Below are positions 25,757-34,766 of a stretch of DNA of 64,000 nucleotides, in pieces (the stretch's first letter is position 1; every line of letters starts with the position of its first letter). Both the position numbers and the translations under genes were made by a program. Under the pieces are notes generated by a model, which worked only from the letters and a program-made list of their open reading frames with translations, was not told the origin of the DNA and did no database searches. This DNA is from a bacterium HR40 (GTDB taxonomy: Bacteria > Pseudomonadota > Alphaproteobacteria > Geminicoccales > Geminicoccaceae), in NCBI GenBank assembly GCA_002898275.1, contig BEIQ01000002.1, positions 372,001 through 436,000 on the forward strand, in the 5' to 3' direction.

Positions 25757-26932
25757 ATGCGCGCGAACTGGCTCGCACCGATCGCCGGGGTCGTCCTGCT
25801 GGTCGCGAACTCTTGTGCCCATCTGCGGCTCGGGCCGGCGGCACAAGCCGCCGAGCAGCGCGCCATCAGGGTGAGTTCCGAGCAGGCCACCTTCGTTTTG
25901 CGGCAGCTCACCCCCGGGCTCGAGCATCCCTGGGGGCTCGCGTTTTTGCCCGACGGTCGGATGCTGGTCTCGGAACGACCGGGGCGACTTCGTCTGGTCG
26001 CCGCGGACGGCACCCTCGATCCGCAGCCCCTGGCCGGCGTACCCGAAGTGTGGGCGCAGGGTCAGGGTGGTCTTCTGGATGTCGCCATCCATCCCGAGTT
26101 CGCCACCAACGCCCTCGTCTATCTGAGCTATGCCGCAGCCGGCGCCGACGGCCGCGCCGGCACGCATGTGGCCAGGGCGCAGCTGAGGGATCGCGCCCTC
26201 GTCCGGTTGGAAGAGATTTTCGCCTCCAATGCCCGCAGCACGAGCGGAGTCCACTTCGGCTCGCGACTGGTCTTCGCCGACGACGGCACCCTTTTCGTCA
26301 CCCTCGGGGAGCGAGGCGAGCGGGAGCTCGCGCAGCGCCTCGACAGTCATGCCGGCAAGATCGTCCGCATCCGTGAGGATGGCACCATCCCCGCTGACAA
26401 TCCCTTCGTCGGCAGAGCCGGAGCGCTCGCCGAGATCTGGAGCCTCGGCCATCGCAACGTCCAGGGTGCCGCCCTCCATCCCGTCACCCGCGAACTGTGG
26501 ATCCATGAACACGGACCGCAGGGCGGCGACGAGATCAACATCGCCCGCGCCGGGCGCAACTATGGCTGGCCAGTGGTTACCTTCGGGCGGGAATATGGCA
26601 CCGGGGCACCCATCGGCGAGGGCACGGCCAAGGCCGGAATGAAGCCTCCGCTCTGGTCCTGGGTCCCCTCCATCGCCCCCTCGGGCATGACCTTCTATCG
26701 CGGCGAGCGGTTCCCGGCTTGGCAGGGAGATCTCTTCGTCGGCGCGTTGCGCGCCCAAGCCCTCGTGCGGCTCGAGCTCGAGGGCGAGCGGATCGTCGGC
26801 GAGGAGCGGCTTTTGGCGGGGGTGATCGGCCGCATTCGGGATGTGCGCGAAGGACCGGACGGGTTCCTCTACCTCCTGACGGACGCGGCGGACGGAGCTA
26901 TCTGGCGGCTCGAACCGGCGGACGGAAGCTGA
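25757..26932 (+). CDS. PQQ-dependent soluble aldose sugar dehydrogenase
   Basis: A 391-residue beta-propeller of the Asd/YliI and soluble glucose dehydrogenase family, which oxidises aldoses in the periplasm using PQQ. An N-terminal hydrophobic stretch ending near AAEQ is a signal peptide. Family motifs follow: LEHPWGLAFLPDGRMLVSER, AQGQGGLLDVAIHPEF, GERGERELAQRLDSHAGKIV, EIWSLGHRNVQGAALHP, WIHEHGPQGGDEIN and SIAPSGMTFYRG. The ATG at 25757 has AGGGAGGAG about 6 bases upstream. No pqq biosynthesis gene is in the window. The gene diverges from the AMP ligase and precedes araD1 by 30 bases on the same strand, so both may serve sugar oxidation. Confidence 0.9.
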   Translation: MRANWLAPIAGVVLLVANSCAHLRLGPAAQAAEQRAIRVSSEQATFVLRQLTPGLEHPWGLAFLPDGRMLVSERPGRLRLVAADGTLDPQPLAGVPEVWAQGQGGLLDVAIHPEFATNALVYLSYAAAGADGRAGTHVARAQLRDRALVRLEEIFASNARSTSGVHFGSRLVFADDGTLFVTLGERGERELAQRLDSHAGKIVRIREDGTIPADNPFVGRAGALAEIWSLGHRNVQGAALHPVTRELWIHEHGPQGGDEINIARAGRNYGWPVVTFGREYGTGAPIGEGTAKAGMKPPLWSWVPSIAPSGMTFYRGERFPAWQGDLFVGALRAQALVRLELEGERIVGEERLLAGVIGRIRDVREGPDGFLYLLTDAADGAIWRLEPADGS

Positions 26933-26962
26933 GTTCCGCTCCGCCCATCCGGGGGGACTCCC

Positions 26963-27946
26963 ATGCATCTCCTCCAACTCCGCACCCGCGATGGCGGGCG
27001 CGCAGTAGCCGTCGTCGACGGCGCGCAGCTGTGGCTTCTCGACGGTGTCGTTTCCGTGCGGGAGCTCGCGGCCCGGAGCTTCGCGGCTGGGCGCTCGCTG
27101 GAGGAGATGGCGGCGAGCTGTGCCGGCCGGGTCCGCGAGGACTACGACCAGGTGATCGCCGAGCGGCGGCTCTTGCCCCCTCTCGACCACGAGGATCCGG
27201 CCCATCTGCTCGTGAGCGGCACGGGTCTCACCCATCTCGGCAGTGCCGCCGCTCGCGACCGCATGCACCGCGCGGCGGACAGCGAGATCACCGATAGCAT
27301 TCGCATGTTTCGCATGGGACTCGAGGGAGGCAAACCGGCGGATGGGGCGGTGGGGGTGCAACCAGAGTGGTTCTACAAGGGCGACGGCTCCTGGATCGTG
27401 CCTCCCGAGGGTGACCTGGTGTCGCCCGCTTTCGCCCTGGATGCCGGCGAGGAGCCGGAAGTTTGCGGCCTATACTGGATCGCCCCCGACGGTACTCCCT
27501 GCCGACTCGGCTTCGCCCTCGGCAATGAATTCTCGGATCATGTGACCGAGCGTCATAACTATCTGTGGCTCGCCCATTCGAAGCTCCGCGTCTCGTCCTT
27601 CGGTCCGGAGTTGGTGACCGGGGAACTCCCCGCCTCGATCGAGGGCGAAAGCCGCATCCGCCGGGGCGATCGAATCGTCTGGCGGCAACCCTTCTGGAGC
27701 GGCGAGGCCAATATGAGCCATTCCATCGCCAATCTCGAGCACCATCACTTCAAGTACGCAGCGTTCCGGCGTCCGGGCGACCTGCACCTGCACTTCTTCG
27801 GCACCGCCACCTTGAGCTTCGCTGACGGCGTGCATACCGAGCCCGGGGACGTGTTCGAGATCGAGGCGCCGTTTTTCGGTCGACCGCTGCGCAATCGGCT
27901 CGTCGTCGAAGAGAGGGACGAGCCGGTGCGGGTGCGCCCCCTCTAA
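26963..27946 (+). CDS. AraD1 family protein (fumarylacetoacetate hydrolase fold)
   Basis: A 327-residue member of the AraD1 group, named for 2-keto-3-deoxy-L-arabonate dehydratase, which works in non-phosphorylative pentose catabolism. Diagnostic stretches are LLVSGTGLTHLGSAAARD, GVQPEWFYKGDGSWIVPP, CGLYWIAPDGTPCRLGFALG, NEFSDHVTERHNYLWLAHSK, NMSHSIANLEHHHFKY and the C-terminal LHLHFFGTATLSFADGV. Acidic residues of the fumarylacetoacetase fold bind a divalent metal. It follows the aldose dehydrogenase by 30 bases, so periplasmic aldose oxidation and sugar-acid dehydration could be linked. The partner arabonate dehydratase is not in the window. Confidence 0.85.
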   Translation: MHLLQLRTRDGGRAVAVVDGAQLWLLDGVVSVRELAARSFAAGRSLEEMAASCAGRVREDYDQVIAERRLLPPLDHEDPAHLLVSGTGLTHLGSAAARDRMHRAADSEITDSIRMFRMGLEGGKPADGAVGVQPEWFYKGDGSWIVPPEGDLVSPAFALDAGEEPEVCGLYWIAPDGTPCRLGFALGNEFSDHVTERHNYLWLAHSKLRVSSFGPELVTGELPASIEGESRIRRGDRIVWRQPFWSGEANMSHSIANLEHHHFKYAAFRRPGDLHLHFFGTATLSFADGVHTEPGDVFEIEAPFFGRPLRNRLVVEERDEPVRVRPL

Positions 27947-27952
27947 AGCCCC

Positions 27953-29071
27953 TCACCCATCTTTCGCCAACAGATGGATGCCGTCGGCGAGCAGGCTGAC
28001 GCTCGCCGCGACCCCCACCGCCAGCCCGTTGCGGCGCGCCACATGGACGGGAAGGGAGAAGTGCAGCCGGATGCCGTGCGTGCCATCGAGCAGCAGGGTC
28101 GCGAGGGTGTTCGGTCCCAGATCGAGGAGTTCGCCGATCCGCCCGGACAGCGGGTTCTCCCGTTCGCCGCGCGACGGTCGGTCGCGCCGATGGAGGAGGA
28201 TACTGCCGTCGGGGATCACCCAATCGACTTCTTCACCTGCGGCGAATCGAGGATCGTAGGAGGTCTCGAGCTCGCGGCCGGCAAAAGCGAGGATGGTCCG
28301 ACCGCGTTCGGGCTCGTGGCGCAGCACGCGGCTGCGGAACAGATTGCGCAGGCCGACCAGCCGAGCCACCTCGGCGGTAGCCGGGCGGGCCACGATCTCG
28401 GCCGGGGTACCGGTCTGCAGGGTGCGGCCGCGGTGCAGGATGGTCATACGGTCGGCGAGCATGCGCGCCTCGTCGAGATCGTGGGTGACGAGCACGATCG
28501 GCATCCCGAGATCGCGCCGCAGGGTCGCGATCTCGCGGTAGAGGCGTTCGCGCGTCGCCTTGTCGACCGCCGAGAAGGGCTCGTCGAGCAACAGCACCGC
28601 CGGTTCGCGCGCCAGCGCCCGGGCGACCGCCACCCGCTGTCGCTGGCCACCCGACAGCTGGCCCGGCTTGCGCTCCTCGAGGCCCTGCAGATGCACGCGC
28701 GCGAGGAGCTCGCGCGCCCGTTCCCCACGCTCGCGGCGAGGCAGATGGCCCAAGGCCATCTCGACGTTGGCGCGCGCGGTCATGTGCGGGAACAGGGCAT
28801 AGCTCTGGAAGACGATGCCGACCCGGCGCCGGTGCGGGGGAACGAAGATCCCGCGTTCGCTGTCGAACCACACCTCGCCGTCGACTCCGACATATCCGGC
28901 GCGGACCCGCAGGGTGCCGGTGATCGCCCGCAGGATCGACGTCTTCCCGCTGCCCGAAGGACCGACGAGGGCGAGCAGTTCGCCACAAGCGCACGTCAGC
29001 TCGACGGACAGCCCGATGGGCTGGTCCTGCCGCAGCGCCACCCTGAGACCGGATCGATCGCTGCGCGCCAT
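27953..29071 (-). CDS. modC: Molybdate ABC transporter ATP-binding protein
   Basis: ModC powers uptake of molybdate through ModB. The 372 residues include Walker A GPSGSGKT (37-44), the signature [15 protein letters not shown], Walker B VLLLDEPFSAVD and the switch histidine in VLVTHDLDEA. The C-terminal region from about 290, with LSGRIGELLDLGPNTLATLL, is the TOBE/Mop-type molybdate-sensing domain. Its ATG shares one base with the modB stop (TGATG), so translation is coupled. The 3' end converges with araD1 at a 6-base gap. No ModE-binding palindrome was recognised near the operon. Confidence 0.93.
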   Translation of the reverse strand: MARSDRSGLRVALRQDQPIGLSVELTCACGELLALVGPSGSGKTSILRAITGTLRVRAGYVGVDGEVWFDSERGIFVPPHRRRVGIVFQSYALFPHMTARANVEMALGHLPRRERGERARELLARVHLQGLEERKPGQLSGGQRQRVAVARALAREPAVLLLDEPFSAVDKATRERLYREIATLRRDLGMPIVLVTHDLDEARMLADRMTILHRGRTLQTGTPAEIVARPATAEVARLVGLRNLFRSRVLRHEPERGRTILAFAGRELETSYDPRFAAGEEVDWVIPDGSILLHRRDRPSRGERENPLSGRIGELLDLGPNTLATLLLDGTHGIRLHFSLPVHVARRNGLAVGVAASVSLLADGIHLLAKDG

Positions 29072-29736
29072 CAGTTCCGCGATCCCCAGCCCCGCCCGAA
29101 GAGCATGGCAGCGGCCATGGTGGCCACCGAGATGGCGAGCAGCAGCGTCGCCATGCGGCCGGCGGCTGCCTCGTCGAAGGCCTGAACGCGATCGTAGATG
29201 GCGATCGCGATGGTGCGAGTCTCGCCCGGAATGGCGCCACCGACCATCAGCACCACGCCGAACTCGCCGAGAGTGTGCGCGAAGGTCAGGGCGGCGGCGG
29301 TGACCATGCCGGGTGCGGCGAGTGGCAGTTCCACGCGCAGGAAGGCGCGCAGCGGCGTCATGCCGCAGCTCGCTGCGGCCTCGCGAATGTCCGGATCGAT
29401 CGCCTCGAAAGCGCGTTGGACGGGATGCACGGCAAAGGGCAGATTGACCACCAGCGACGCCGCTACGAGGCCGCTAAAGGTGAAGGCGAGCGGCCCGCCG
29501 AAGAGATCCTGCCACAGCCAGGCGATGGGGGAGCCGGCGCCGAAAAGCTCGAGCAGGTAGAAGCCGAGGACCGTAGGCGGCAGCACGAGCGGCAGTGCCA
29601 CCGCCGCCTCGATCAACGGCTTCGCGAAGAAGCGGCCGAAGGCGAGCCAACGCGCGAGAAGCATCCCCGCCGGCACGAGGATGAGAAGGGTGACCGCAGC
29701 GAGCTCGAGGGAAAGGACGAACGCGGTCCAGTCCAC
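29071..29736 (-). CDS. modB: Molybdate ABC transporter permease
   Basis: A 221-residue inner-membrane channel subunit with about five membrane spans. Family features are LLARWLAFGRFFAKPLIEAA, PLVLPPTVLGFYLL, and the cytosolic coupling helix region EAAASCGMTPLRAFLRVELP that contacts ModC, followed by THTLGEFGVVLMVGG-type sequence (here AHTLGEFGVVLMVGG). The start is taken as the GTG at 29736, which precedes DWTAFVLSLEL and has GGAAG upstream; the frame stays open further but without homology. It lies 13 bases downstream of modA and overlaps modC by one base, giving a normal modABC order. Confidence 0.92.
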   Translation of the reverse strand: MDWTAFVLSLELAAVTLLILVPAGMLLARWLAFGRFFAKPLIEAAVALPLVLPPTVLGFYLLELFGAGSPIAWLWQDLFGGPLAFTFSGLVAASLVVNLPFAVHPVQRAFEAIDPDIREAAASCGMTPLRAFLRVELPLAAPGMVTAAALTFAHTLGEFGVVLMVGGAIPGETRTIAIAIYDRVQAFDEAAAGRMATLLLAISVATMAAAMLFGRGWGSRN

Positions 29737-29749
29737 GCGCCGCTTCCGC

Positions 29750-30547
29750 TCAATGGCTCTCGCCTGGGAGCAAAAAACCGTAGCGCCGGAACACGGCGCG
29801 GGCTCTTTCGCTCTGCAGCCAGGCGTAGAAGGCCTCAGCCATCGGTCCGGCATGGCGCAGCAACGCCATGCGCTGGTTGAGGGGCTCGTGCCATTCGGCA
29901 GGGATCGCGGCGTAACGCAGCTTGCCGGCGAGAGGCGGGGCCAGAGCCAGGGAGAGAGCGACGATCCCGGCGGGAACCGAGCCGGACACGACGAACTGCG
30001 TGGTCTGGGCGATGTTCTCGCCATAGACCAGACGGGGCTCGAGCTCGGACCAAAGGCCCCGGTACACGAGCGCCTCCTTGGCCCGCAGCCCGTAGGGCGC
30101 ATGCTCGGGATTGGCGATGGCGAAGCGCTCGAGGCGGCCCTCGGCCAGGGCGGCTGCGATGCCGTCGAGACGGGAATCGACGGCGATCGGGGAGTCGGGC
30201 GCGGCCGCCACCGCGATCCGCCCGACCGCATAGAGGACGCCCGCATCGCGCGCCCAGCCGTCGCGAGCGAGGCCGAGCACGAATGCCTCGTCGGCCGACA
30301 GAAACAGCGAGAACGGCGCGCCCTGACGGATCTGCCGGGCGAAGTTGCCCGACGATCCGAAGACCAGCCGTACGTCCGCGCCCTTTGCCGCGCGGAAGTC
30401 CGCCGCGATCTCCTCGAGCGCGAATTTGAGATCGGACGCGGCGGCGACCAGCGGCGGCTCCTTCGCCAGCGCGACGCCAATGGCGAAGGTCCCGGCGACC
30501 AGCAGGAGGACGGTGCGGCGGCGCAAGAGCCCAGCGGGCGCCGGCAT
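29750..30547 (-). CDS. modA: Molybdate ABC transporter substrate-binding protein
   Basis: Periplasmic molybdate-binding protein of 265 residues. A signal peptide with the RRR-rich n-region and the hydrophobic VLLLVAGTFAIGVALA ends near AKEP. The mature part begins LVAAASDLKFALEEIAADF, with the anion-binding serine in AAASDL, then VFGSSGNFARQIRQGAPFSL, FLSADEAFV and GVLYAVGRIAV, all typical of ModA. The ATG at 30547 lies only four bases beyond the cbpA stop codon, so modABC appears to be cotranscribed with that chaperone gene. Selectivity between molybdate and tungstate cannot be judged. Confidence 0.92.
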   Translation of the reverse strand: MPAPAGLLRRRTVLLLVAGTFAIGVALAKEPPLVAAASDLKFALEEIAADFRAAKGADVRLVFGSSGNFARQIRQGAPFSLFLSADEAFVLGLARDGWARDAGVLYAVGRIAVAAAPDSPIAVDSRLDGIAAALAEGRLERFAIANPEHAPYGLRAKEALVYRGLWSELEPRLVYGENIAQTTQFVVSGSVPAGIVALSLALAPPLAGKLRYAAIPAEWHEPLNQRMALLRHAGPMAEAFYAWLQSERARAVFRRYGFLLPGESH

Positions 30548-30551
30548 CGCC

Positions 30552-31463
30552 TCAGACACGGACCCGCTCCCTGCGGCTGACCCAACGGCGGATCGCCTCC
30601 TCGAACTCGGCATCGGCCGGATCGGGGAGGTCGATCAGCAGCTCCACCAGCTGGTCGCCGCAGCGGCCCGAAGAGTCGCGGATTCCCCGGCCGCGCAGGC
30701 GCAAGACGGTGCCGCTATTGGACCGGCGCGGAACCTTGAGAACGACGTCGCCATCGATGGTCGGCACCCGTACCTGCCCACCCAGCACCGCCACCTCGAG
30801 GGGCACGCGCTGACGCACTCGAATATCGAGTCCGTCGCGGGTGAACAGGGCGTGCGGCGCCACCTCCACTTCGATCAGAAGGTCGCCGGCGAGCCCGCCG
30901 AAACTGCGTACGCCCTGACCGCGCAAGCGCAACACCTGGCCATTCTCGATCCCAGCCGGGATCTCGACCTCGAGGGTGCGGCCGTCCGGCAGCGTCACGC
31001 GCTTCCGGCCGCCGCGCGCGGCCTCGAGGAAGTCGAGACGAAGCTTGGTCCGCAAATCCTCTCCGCCGAACGCCCCACCGCCCGGAAAGTTCCCTGCGCC
31101 GGAGCGGCGCCGTCCGCCTCCGAGGATCTCGTCGAAGAGGTCCTCGAAACCGCCGAATCCGGCCCCGGTACGAAAGCGGAAGTGGCGCGCCCCGAACCCG
31201 CGATCGCCGTCGCCGCCGAAGCCGAAGGGCGGACGCTCGCGGCCCTGTTCGTCGATTTCTCCGCGGTCGTAGCGCGCGCGCTTGCCCGGGTCGCCCAAGA
31301 TCTCGTAGGCCGCGCTGATTTCCTTGAAGCGTGCCTCGGCGCCGGGATCCCCGGGATTGAAGTCGGGATGATAGCGCTTGGCGAGCCGCCGGTAGGCGCT
31401 ACGGATCTCTTCGTCGCTCGCGCCGCGCGGCACCCCCAAGATGTCGTAGAGTGACCTCGCCAT
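30552..31463 (-). CDS. cbpA: J-domain protein CbpA-like (DnaJ without zinc finger)
   Basis: A 303-residue class B J-protein. The J domain occupies 1-70 with HPD at 32-34 ([11 protein letters not shown]). A Gly/Phe-rich linker ([15 protein letters not shown] and following) leads directly to the DnaJ C-terminal peptide-binding domain ([39 protein letters not shown]). The cysteine-rich zinc finger of DnaJ is absent. It therefore resembles CbpA, a DnaK co-chaperone also described as curved-DNA-binding. A heat-shock-like promoter candidate lies 51-78 bases upstream. The stop is four bases before modA. Confidence 0.92.
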   Translation of the reverse strand: MARSLYDILGVPRGASDEEIRSAYRRLAKRYHPDFNPGDPGAEARFKEISAAYEILGDPGKRARYDRGEIDEQGRERPPFGFGGDGDRGFGARHFRFRTGAGFGGFEDLFDEILGGGRRRSGAGNFPGGGAFGGEDLRTKLRLDFLEAARGGRKRVTLPDGRTLEVEIPAGIENGQVLRLRGQGVRSFGGLAGDLLIEVEVAPHALFTRDGLDIRVRQRVPLEVAVLGGQVRVPTIDGDVVLKVPRRSNSGTVLRLRGRGIRDSSGRCGDQLVELLIDLPDPADAEFEEAIRRWVSRRERVRV

Positions 31464-31513
31464 GCCGTCTCCGCGCGCTCACCTGCCCGATGGCCGTCGG
31501 GACGCATTCTGGC

Positions 31514-31541
31514 ATTTGGCAGCGGGCACCGGGCCTTCAAG
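31514..31541 (-). promoter_or_regulatory. Candidate RpoH (heat shock) promoter for cbpA
   Basis: On the minus strand CTTGAA begins at 31541 and CCAAAT lies at 31519-31514, with 18 bases between CTTG and CCAAAT. This approximates the heat-shock sigma pattern CTTG, 17-18 bases, CCCATnT. A start point would fall near 31507, about 45 bases before the cbpA ATG. The -10 half is only a partial match, so this is tentative. Confidence 0.4.
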
Positions 31542-31581
31542 GGTGACCCGGCGAGCGACGATACCCGCTCGTCGCAGGCCT

Positions 31582-33099
31582 CTAGGACGTGCCGGAGACG
31601 GGTCGGGCGGGGCGACAGCCGAGAAGACGACGGAGCAGGGTCGGCAGGTCGCGCGTCGAATAATCGCCGTCGGGAACGGCCGACGCCGCCGGCCCCGAAA
31701 CCAGGAGGAAGCCGTCCGGGCGGTGGGCTCCGGTACGTCCGGACAGGGCGTAAAGGGGTCCCCCGAAGTCCAGCACCCGACCGTCCGCGGTGCGGATGCC
31801 GCGGGCACAACCGGAAGGCAGTTCGCGCCATTGCACCGCGAGATCGGGCAGCAGCGGGCGAGCCGGAGCGCTCTCGCCGACGAGCTCGTCGACGAAGCCG
31901 ATCCTGGCGACCAGCGGTTCGCCGCTCGCGAGCTCCCGCAACCCGGACAGACCCTCGGCCAGCTGCTCCAGCACGTCGCGATACTCGGCGCCCGGCGCCA
32001 CGATGCCGAAGCGGTCGCGACCGCGGAGATTGACCCGGATGCAGCCGGTACCCTCGCTCGGCATCGCGAACGCGCGGGTGCGCGACCAATCGTAGAGTCG
32101 ACGCGAAGTGAACCCGGCCATCGCCTCCTGGAGCCGCTGCGGGAGCTTGCGGGCAGCGGCGAGGGCCAACCGCGAGCGGCGGGCCCGGGCGAGCCATCCT
32201 CTGGCCGCGGCGACCTGGCCTGCCCCCTCTCCGCGCGAGAGGAAATCGAGGAGGAGCGGTAGGCGCTCGGTCCAGGGAGTCTCCGCTCCCATGCCGTGCA
32301 GCGCGAACAAGGCGAGGGTAGCTCGGGGCGGCAGGGCCGCACGGATCGCGCCCAGTGCCTCGTCGACCGCCCGGTAGACGAGGCGCAGGCCGGAAGCGAG
32401 CGCGTCGGCGGCGAGCTGGTCGATCCGGCCGCTGCGAGCGAGCAGTCCGGGGTCCCACAGATAGTGGCCGGCACGGTGCGCGGCTCCCACCACCGCGAGG
32501 ACGAGATCCCATTCTCTCTCCGCCAGTGCCCGCAACACGAGACCGCGGAACTGTCGCGCGGCGGCGAGGCACCGGTCTCGCAGCGCGAGCAGGGCGACCC
32601 TCGAAACGTGTCCGTAGTCTTCCTGCCCCAGCACGGGTTCGCCGAGCTGCTGCCGAAGGCCTTGCTCGAGATGCGCGGGACGAAAACCGGCGACGACCTC
32701 GTCGTGGGTCTGCCAGCCGGAAATCACGAGCTGCGCGGGATTGCGCTCGAGCGGCGGCGCGAAAGGCACGTCGATCGTCGCCACCGCGAGGCCGGATTCG
32801 ACGAATGCCTGCCAAAAGCACGATTCGGAGGCGCGCCAGCGCGGATTGAAACCGATCCGCCCTTCCTCCGGAAACCAGCTCTTCAAGTAGAGGACACCGT
32901 GCTCGCCGACGCCCCGGTGGGCGACGAACGAATGCCAGGGAGGAAAGACGATTCCCGGCCATTCGCTCGCGAGGCGCCACCACCGTCCCTGACGGCGAAG
33001 CGCCGCGAGATTCGGCAGCTCGCCCGCGGCGCTCCAGCGATCCACGAGCTCGACCTCGAAGGCGTCGAGCCCGATGGCGACGAGGGGTCCCGTTTCCAT
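31582..33099 (-). CDS. Alkaline phosphatase superfamily (type I phosphodiesterase-like) protein, probably inactive or divergent
   Basis: A 505-residue protein whose N terminus AIGLDAFEVELVDRW with GELPNLAALRRQG (26-38) and SFVAHRGVGEHGVLYLKSW (57-75) aligns by eye with type I phosphodiesterases. The first metal aspartate is D12. However, the usual Thr nucleophile region reads IVFPPWHSF, the D-x3-H pattern reads GAAHRAGH (205-212), and the usual DHG motif reads LHG (267-269). Several metal ligands of the superfamily therefore seem replaced. No signal peptide is evident. A catalytic role is doubtful; binding or a changed chemistry is possible. It lies 118 bases upstream of cbpA on the same strand. 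Confidence 0.65.
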   Translation of the reverse strand: METGPLVAIGLDAFEVELVDRWSAAGELPNLAALRRQGRWWRLASEWPGIVFPPWHSFVAHRGVGEHGVLYLKSWFPEEGRIGFNPRWRASESCFWQAFVESGLAVATIDVPFAPPLERNPAQLVISGWQTHDEVVAGFRPAHLEQGLRQQLGEPVLGQEDYGHVSRVALLALRDRCLAAARQFRGLVLRALAEREWDLVLAVVGAAHRAGHYLWDPGLLARSGRIDQLAADALASGLRLVYRAVDEALGAIRAALPPRATLALFALHGMGAETPWTERLPLLLDFLSRGEGAGQVAAARGWLARARRSRLALAAARKLPQRLQEAMAGFTSRRLYDWSRTRAFAMPSEGTGCIRVNLRGRDRFGIVAPGAEYRDVLEQLAEGLSGLRELASGEPLVARIGFVDELVGESAPARPLLPDLAVQWRELPSGCARGIRTADGRVLDFGGPLYALSGRTGAHRPDGFLLVSGPAASAVPDGDYSTRDLPTLLRRLLGCRPARPVSGTS

Positions 33100-33346
33100 G
33101 GGTCGCCACTCCTGCGCCCTGTTCGACTGTCACCACTGGGCGAGCGGCAGGCAAGTCTTTCGCGCGATCCGTCGCCCCGCGGTACGCCGTGGATTGGCTC
33201 GCGGCCACGACCGCTCCTTCCGCCGCCGGGCGTTTGCCGGCGCCGTCACGAGTGCTAGCTTGCGGCCGCGCTGGTGTCGGGGACGAGGTGAGCGAGGCGA
33301 GGGGACCGGCCGTCGGTGGTTGCCCGCTCAGGGAGGAGGCTGCGCC

Positions 33347-34765
33347 ATGAGCGATCTCTCCGCCTTCGCCGCGCGCTGTCGGGCGCTGCTCGGCCGAGCT
33401 GGAGTGGTCGACGACCCGGCAGAGATCGAGCGCTACACGGTGGATTTCTGGGGTCAGTATCGTGGCCGTGCCGCCCTCGTGCTGCGACCGGCGGACACCG
33501 CCCAAGTGGCGGCAGTGGTGGCGGAAGCCGCTCGTCTGCGGATCCCTCTCGTTCCCCAGGGCGGGAATACCGGACTCGTGCGCGGCGGCATTCCCGACGA
33601 CAGTGGCACGCAAGTGGTCCTGAGCCTGGCCCGGCTCTCCCGCATCCGCGAGATCGACCCCTTTGGCGAGTATCTCGTCGCCGAGGCGGGATGCGTGCTG
33701 GCCGACATCCAGGAGGCGGCACGCGCACACGGGCGGCTTTTCCCGCTTTCCCTGGGCGCCCAGGGATCCTGCCGGATCGGCGGCAATCTCTCGACCAATG
33801 CCGGCGGGGTTACGGTGCTGCGCTACGGGATGGCGCGAGACCTCGTGCTCGGCCTCGAGGTGGTGCTGCCCGATGGCCGAATCTGGAACGGGCTGCGGGC
33901 GCTGCGCAAGGACAATACCGGCTATGACCTCAAGCAGCTGTTCATCGGCGCCGAGGGCACGCTCGGGGTGATCACTGCCGCCGTGCTGCGGCTGTTCCCG
34001 CTGCCGCGGGAACAGGTCACGCTGTGGCTTGCCATCGATTCCCCCACCACCGCGGTCGATCTCTTCGAACGCGCCCGCGATCGTTTCGGCGAACTCGTCA
34101 GCAGCTTCGAGCTGTTGTCCGGTTTCGGTGTCGAGGCGGCGGTGCGGCATTTGCCAGGGGCGCGCCGGCCGGTGCCAGCGCCGAGCCCGTGGCACCTCTT
34201 GATCGAGATCGGCTGGAGCCTGAGGCGTGGGCTGCGCGACTTCGTCGAGGAATGGGTCGACGAGGTGCTGGCCGATGGCCGGGTGGCCGAGGGAACCGTC
34301 GCGGAGAACGAGACCCAGCGTGCCGGCATGTGGCGCATCCGCGAGGGCCAGAGCGAAGCCACCCGACACGAGGGTGCGATCGTGCGCAGCGACGTGTCGG
34401 TGACCCCGGCTCTCCTGCCGGAGCTCATCGACACGGTGATGGTCCGCACGCGCGAGCTGTGGCCGGAGGCCGAGCCGCTCCCCTTCGGTCACGTCGGCGA
34501 CGGCAACCTCCACTTCAATTTCATCGTCCCGCCCGCGCGCTTCGCCGAGCTGCGCGAGCCGCTCCTCGCCCTTCTCCTCGAGGAGGTGGTACGGCGTGGG
34601 GGCTCCTTCAGTGCCGAACATGGCATCGGCCGGCTCAAACGCGAGGAATTGCGCCGCTACCGCTCCGAGGTGGAGCTCGCCCTCATGCGCACCCTCAAGC
34701 GGGCCCTCGACCCGCTCGCGATCATGAACCCGGGCGCCGTGCTGCCGCCCGAGGACACCGCGTGA
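33347..34765 (+). CDS. FAD-linked D-2-hydroxyacid dehydrogenase/oxidase
   Basis: A 472-residue flavoprotein of the GlcD / D-2-hydroxyglutarate dehydrogenase family, oxidising a D-2-hydroxyacid and passing electrons to a carrier. The FAD-binding PCMH domain includes PLVPQGGNTGLVRGGIP and SCRIGGNLSTNAGGV; the C-terminal domain has FGHVGDGNLHFNF with the metal-binding histidines and AEHGIGRLKREEL. Length matches the bacterial D2HGDH-like group. The ATG at 33347 has a strong GGGAGGAGG site. No GlcE or GlcF partners are adjacent, so it probably acts alone. Substrate (D-lactate, D-2-hydroxyglutarate or similar) is undetermined; D-lactate released by MurQ would be one source. Confidence 0.88.
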   Translation: MSDLSAFAARCRALLGRAGVVDDPAEIERYTVDFWGQYRGRAALVLRPADTAQVAAVVAEAARLRIPLVPQGGNTGLVRGGIPDDSGTQVVLSLARLSRIREIDPFGEYLVAEAGCVLADIQEAARAHGRLFPLSLGAQGSCRIGGNLSTNAGGVTVLRYGMARDLVLGLEVVLPDGRIWNGLRALRKDNTGYDLKQLFIGAEGTLGVITAAVLRLFPLPREQVTLWLAIDSPTTAVDLFERARDRFGELVSSFELLSGFGVEAAVRHLPGARRPVPAPSPWHLLIEIGWSLRRGLRDFVEEWVDEVLADGRVAEGTVAENETQRAGMWRIREGQSEATRHEGAIVRSDVSVTPALLPELIDTVMVRTRELWPEAEPLPFGHVGDGNLHFNFIVPPARFAELREPLLALLLEEVVRRGGSFSAEHGIGRLKREELRRYRSEVELALMRTLKRALDPLAIMNPGAVLPPEDTA

Positions 34766-34766
34766 G

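Noticed and set aside
30995-34621. 1208-codon minus-strand open frame across cbpA, the phosphodiesterase-like gene and the FAD dehydrogenase
   Set aside because: It crosses genes on both strands, most of it in frames already explained, and its sequence is low-complexity.
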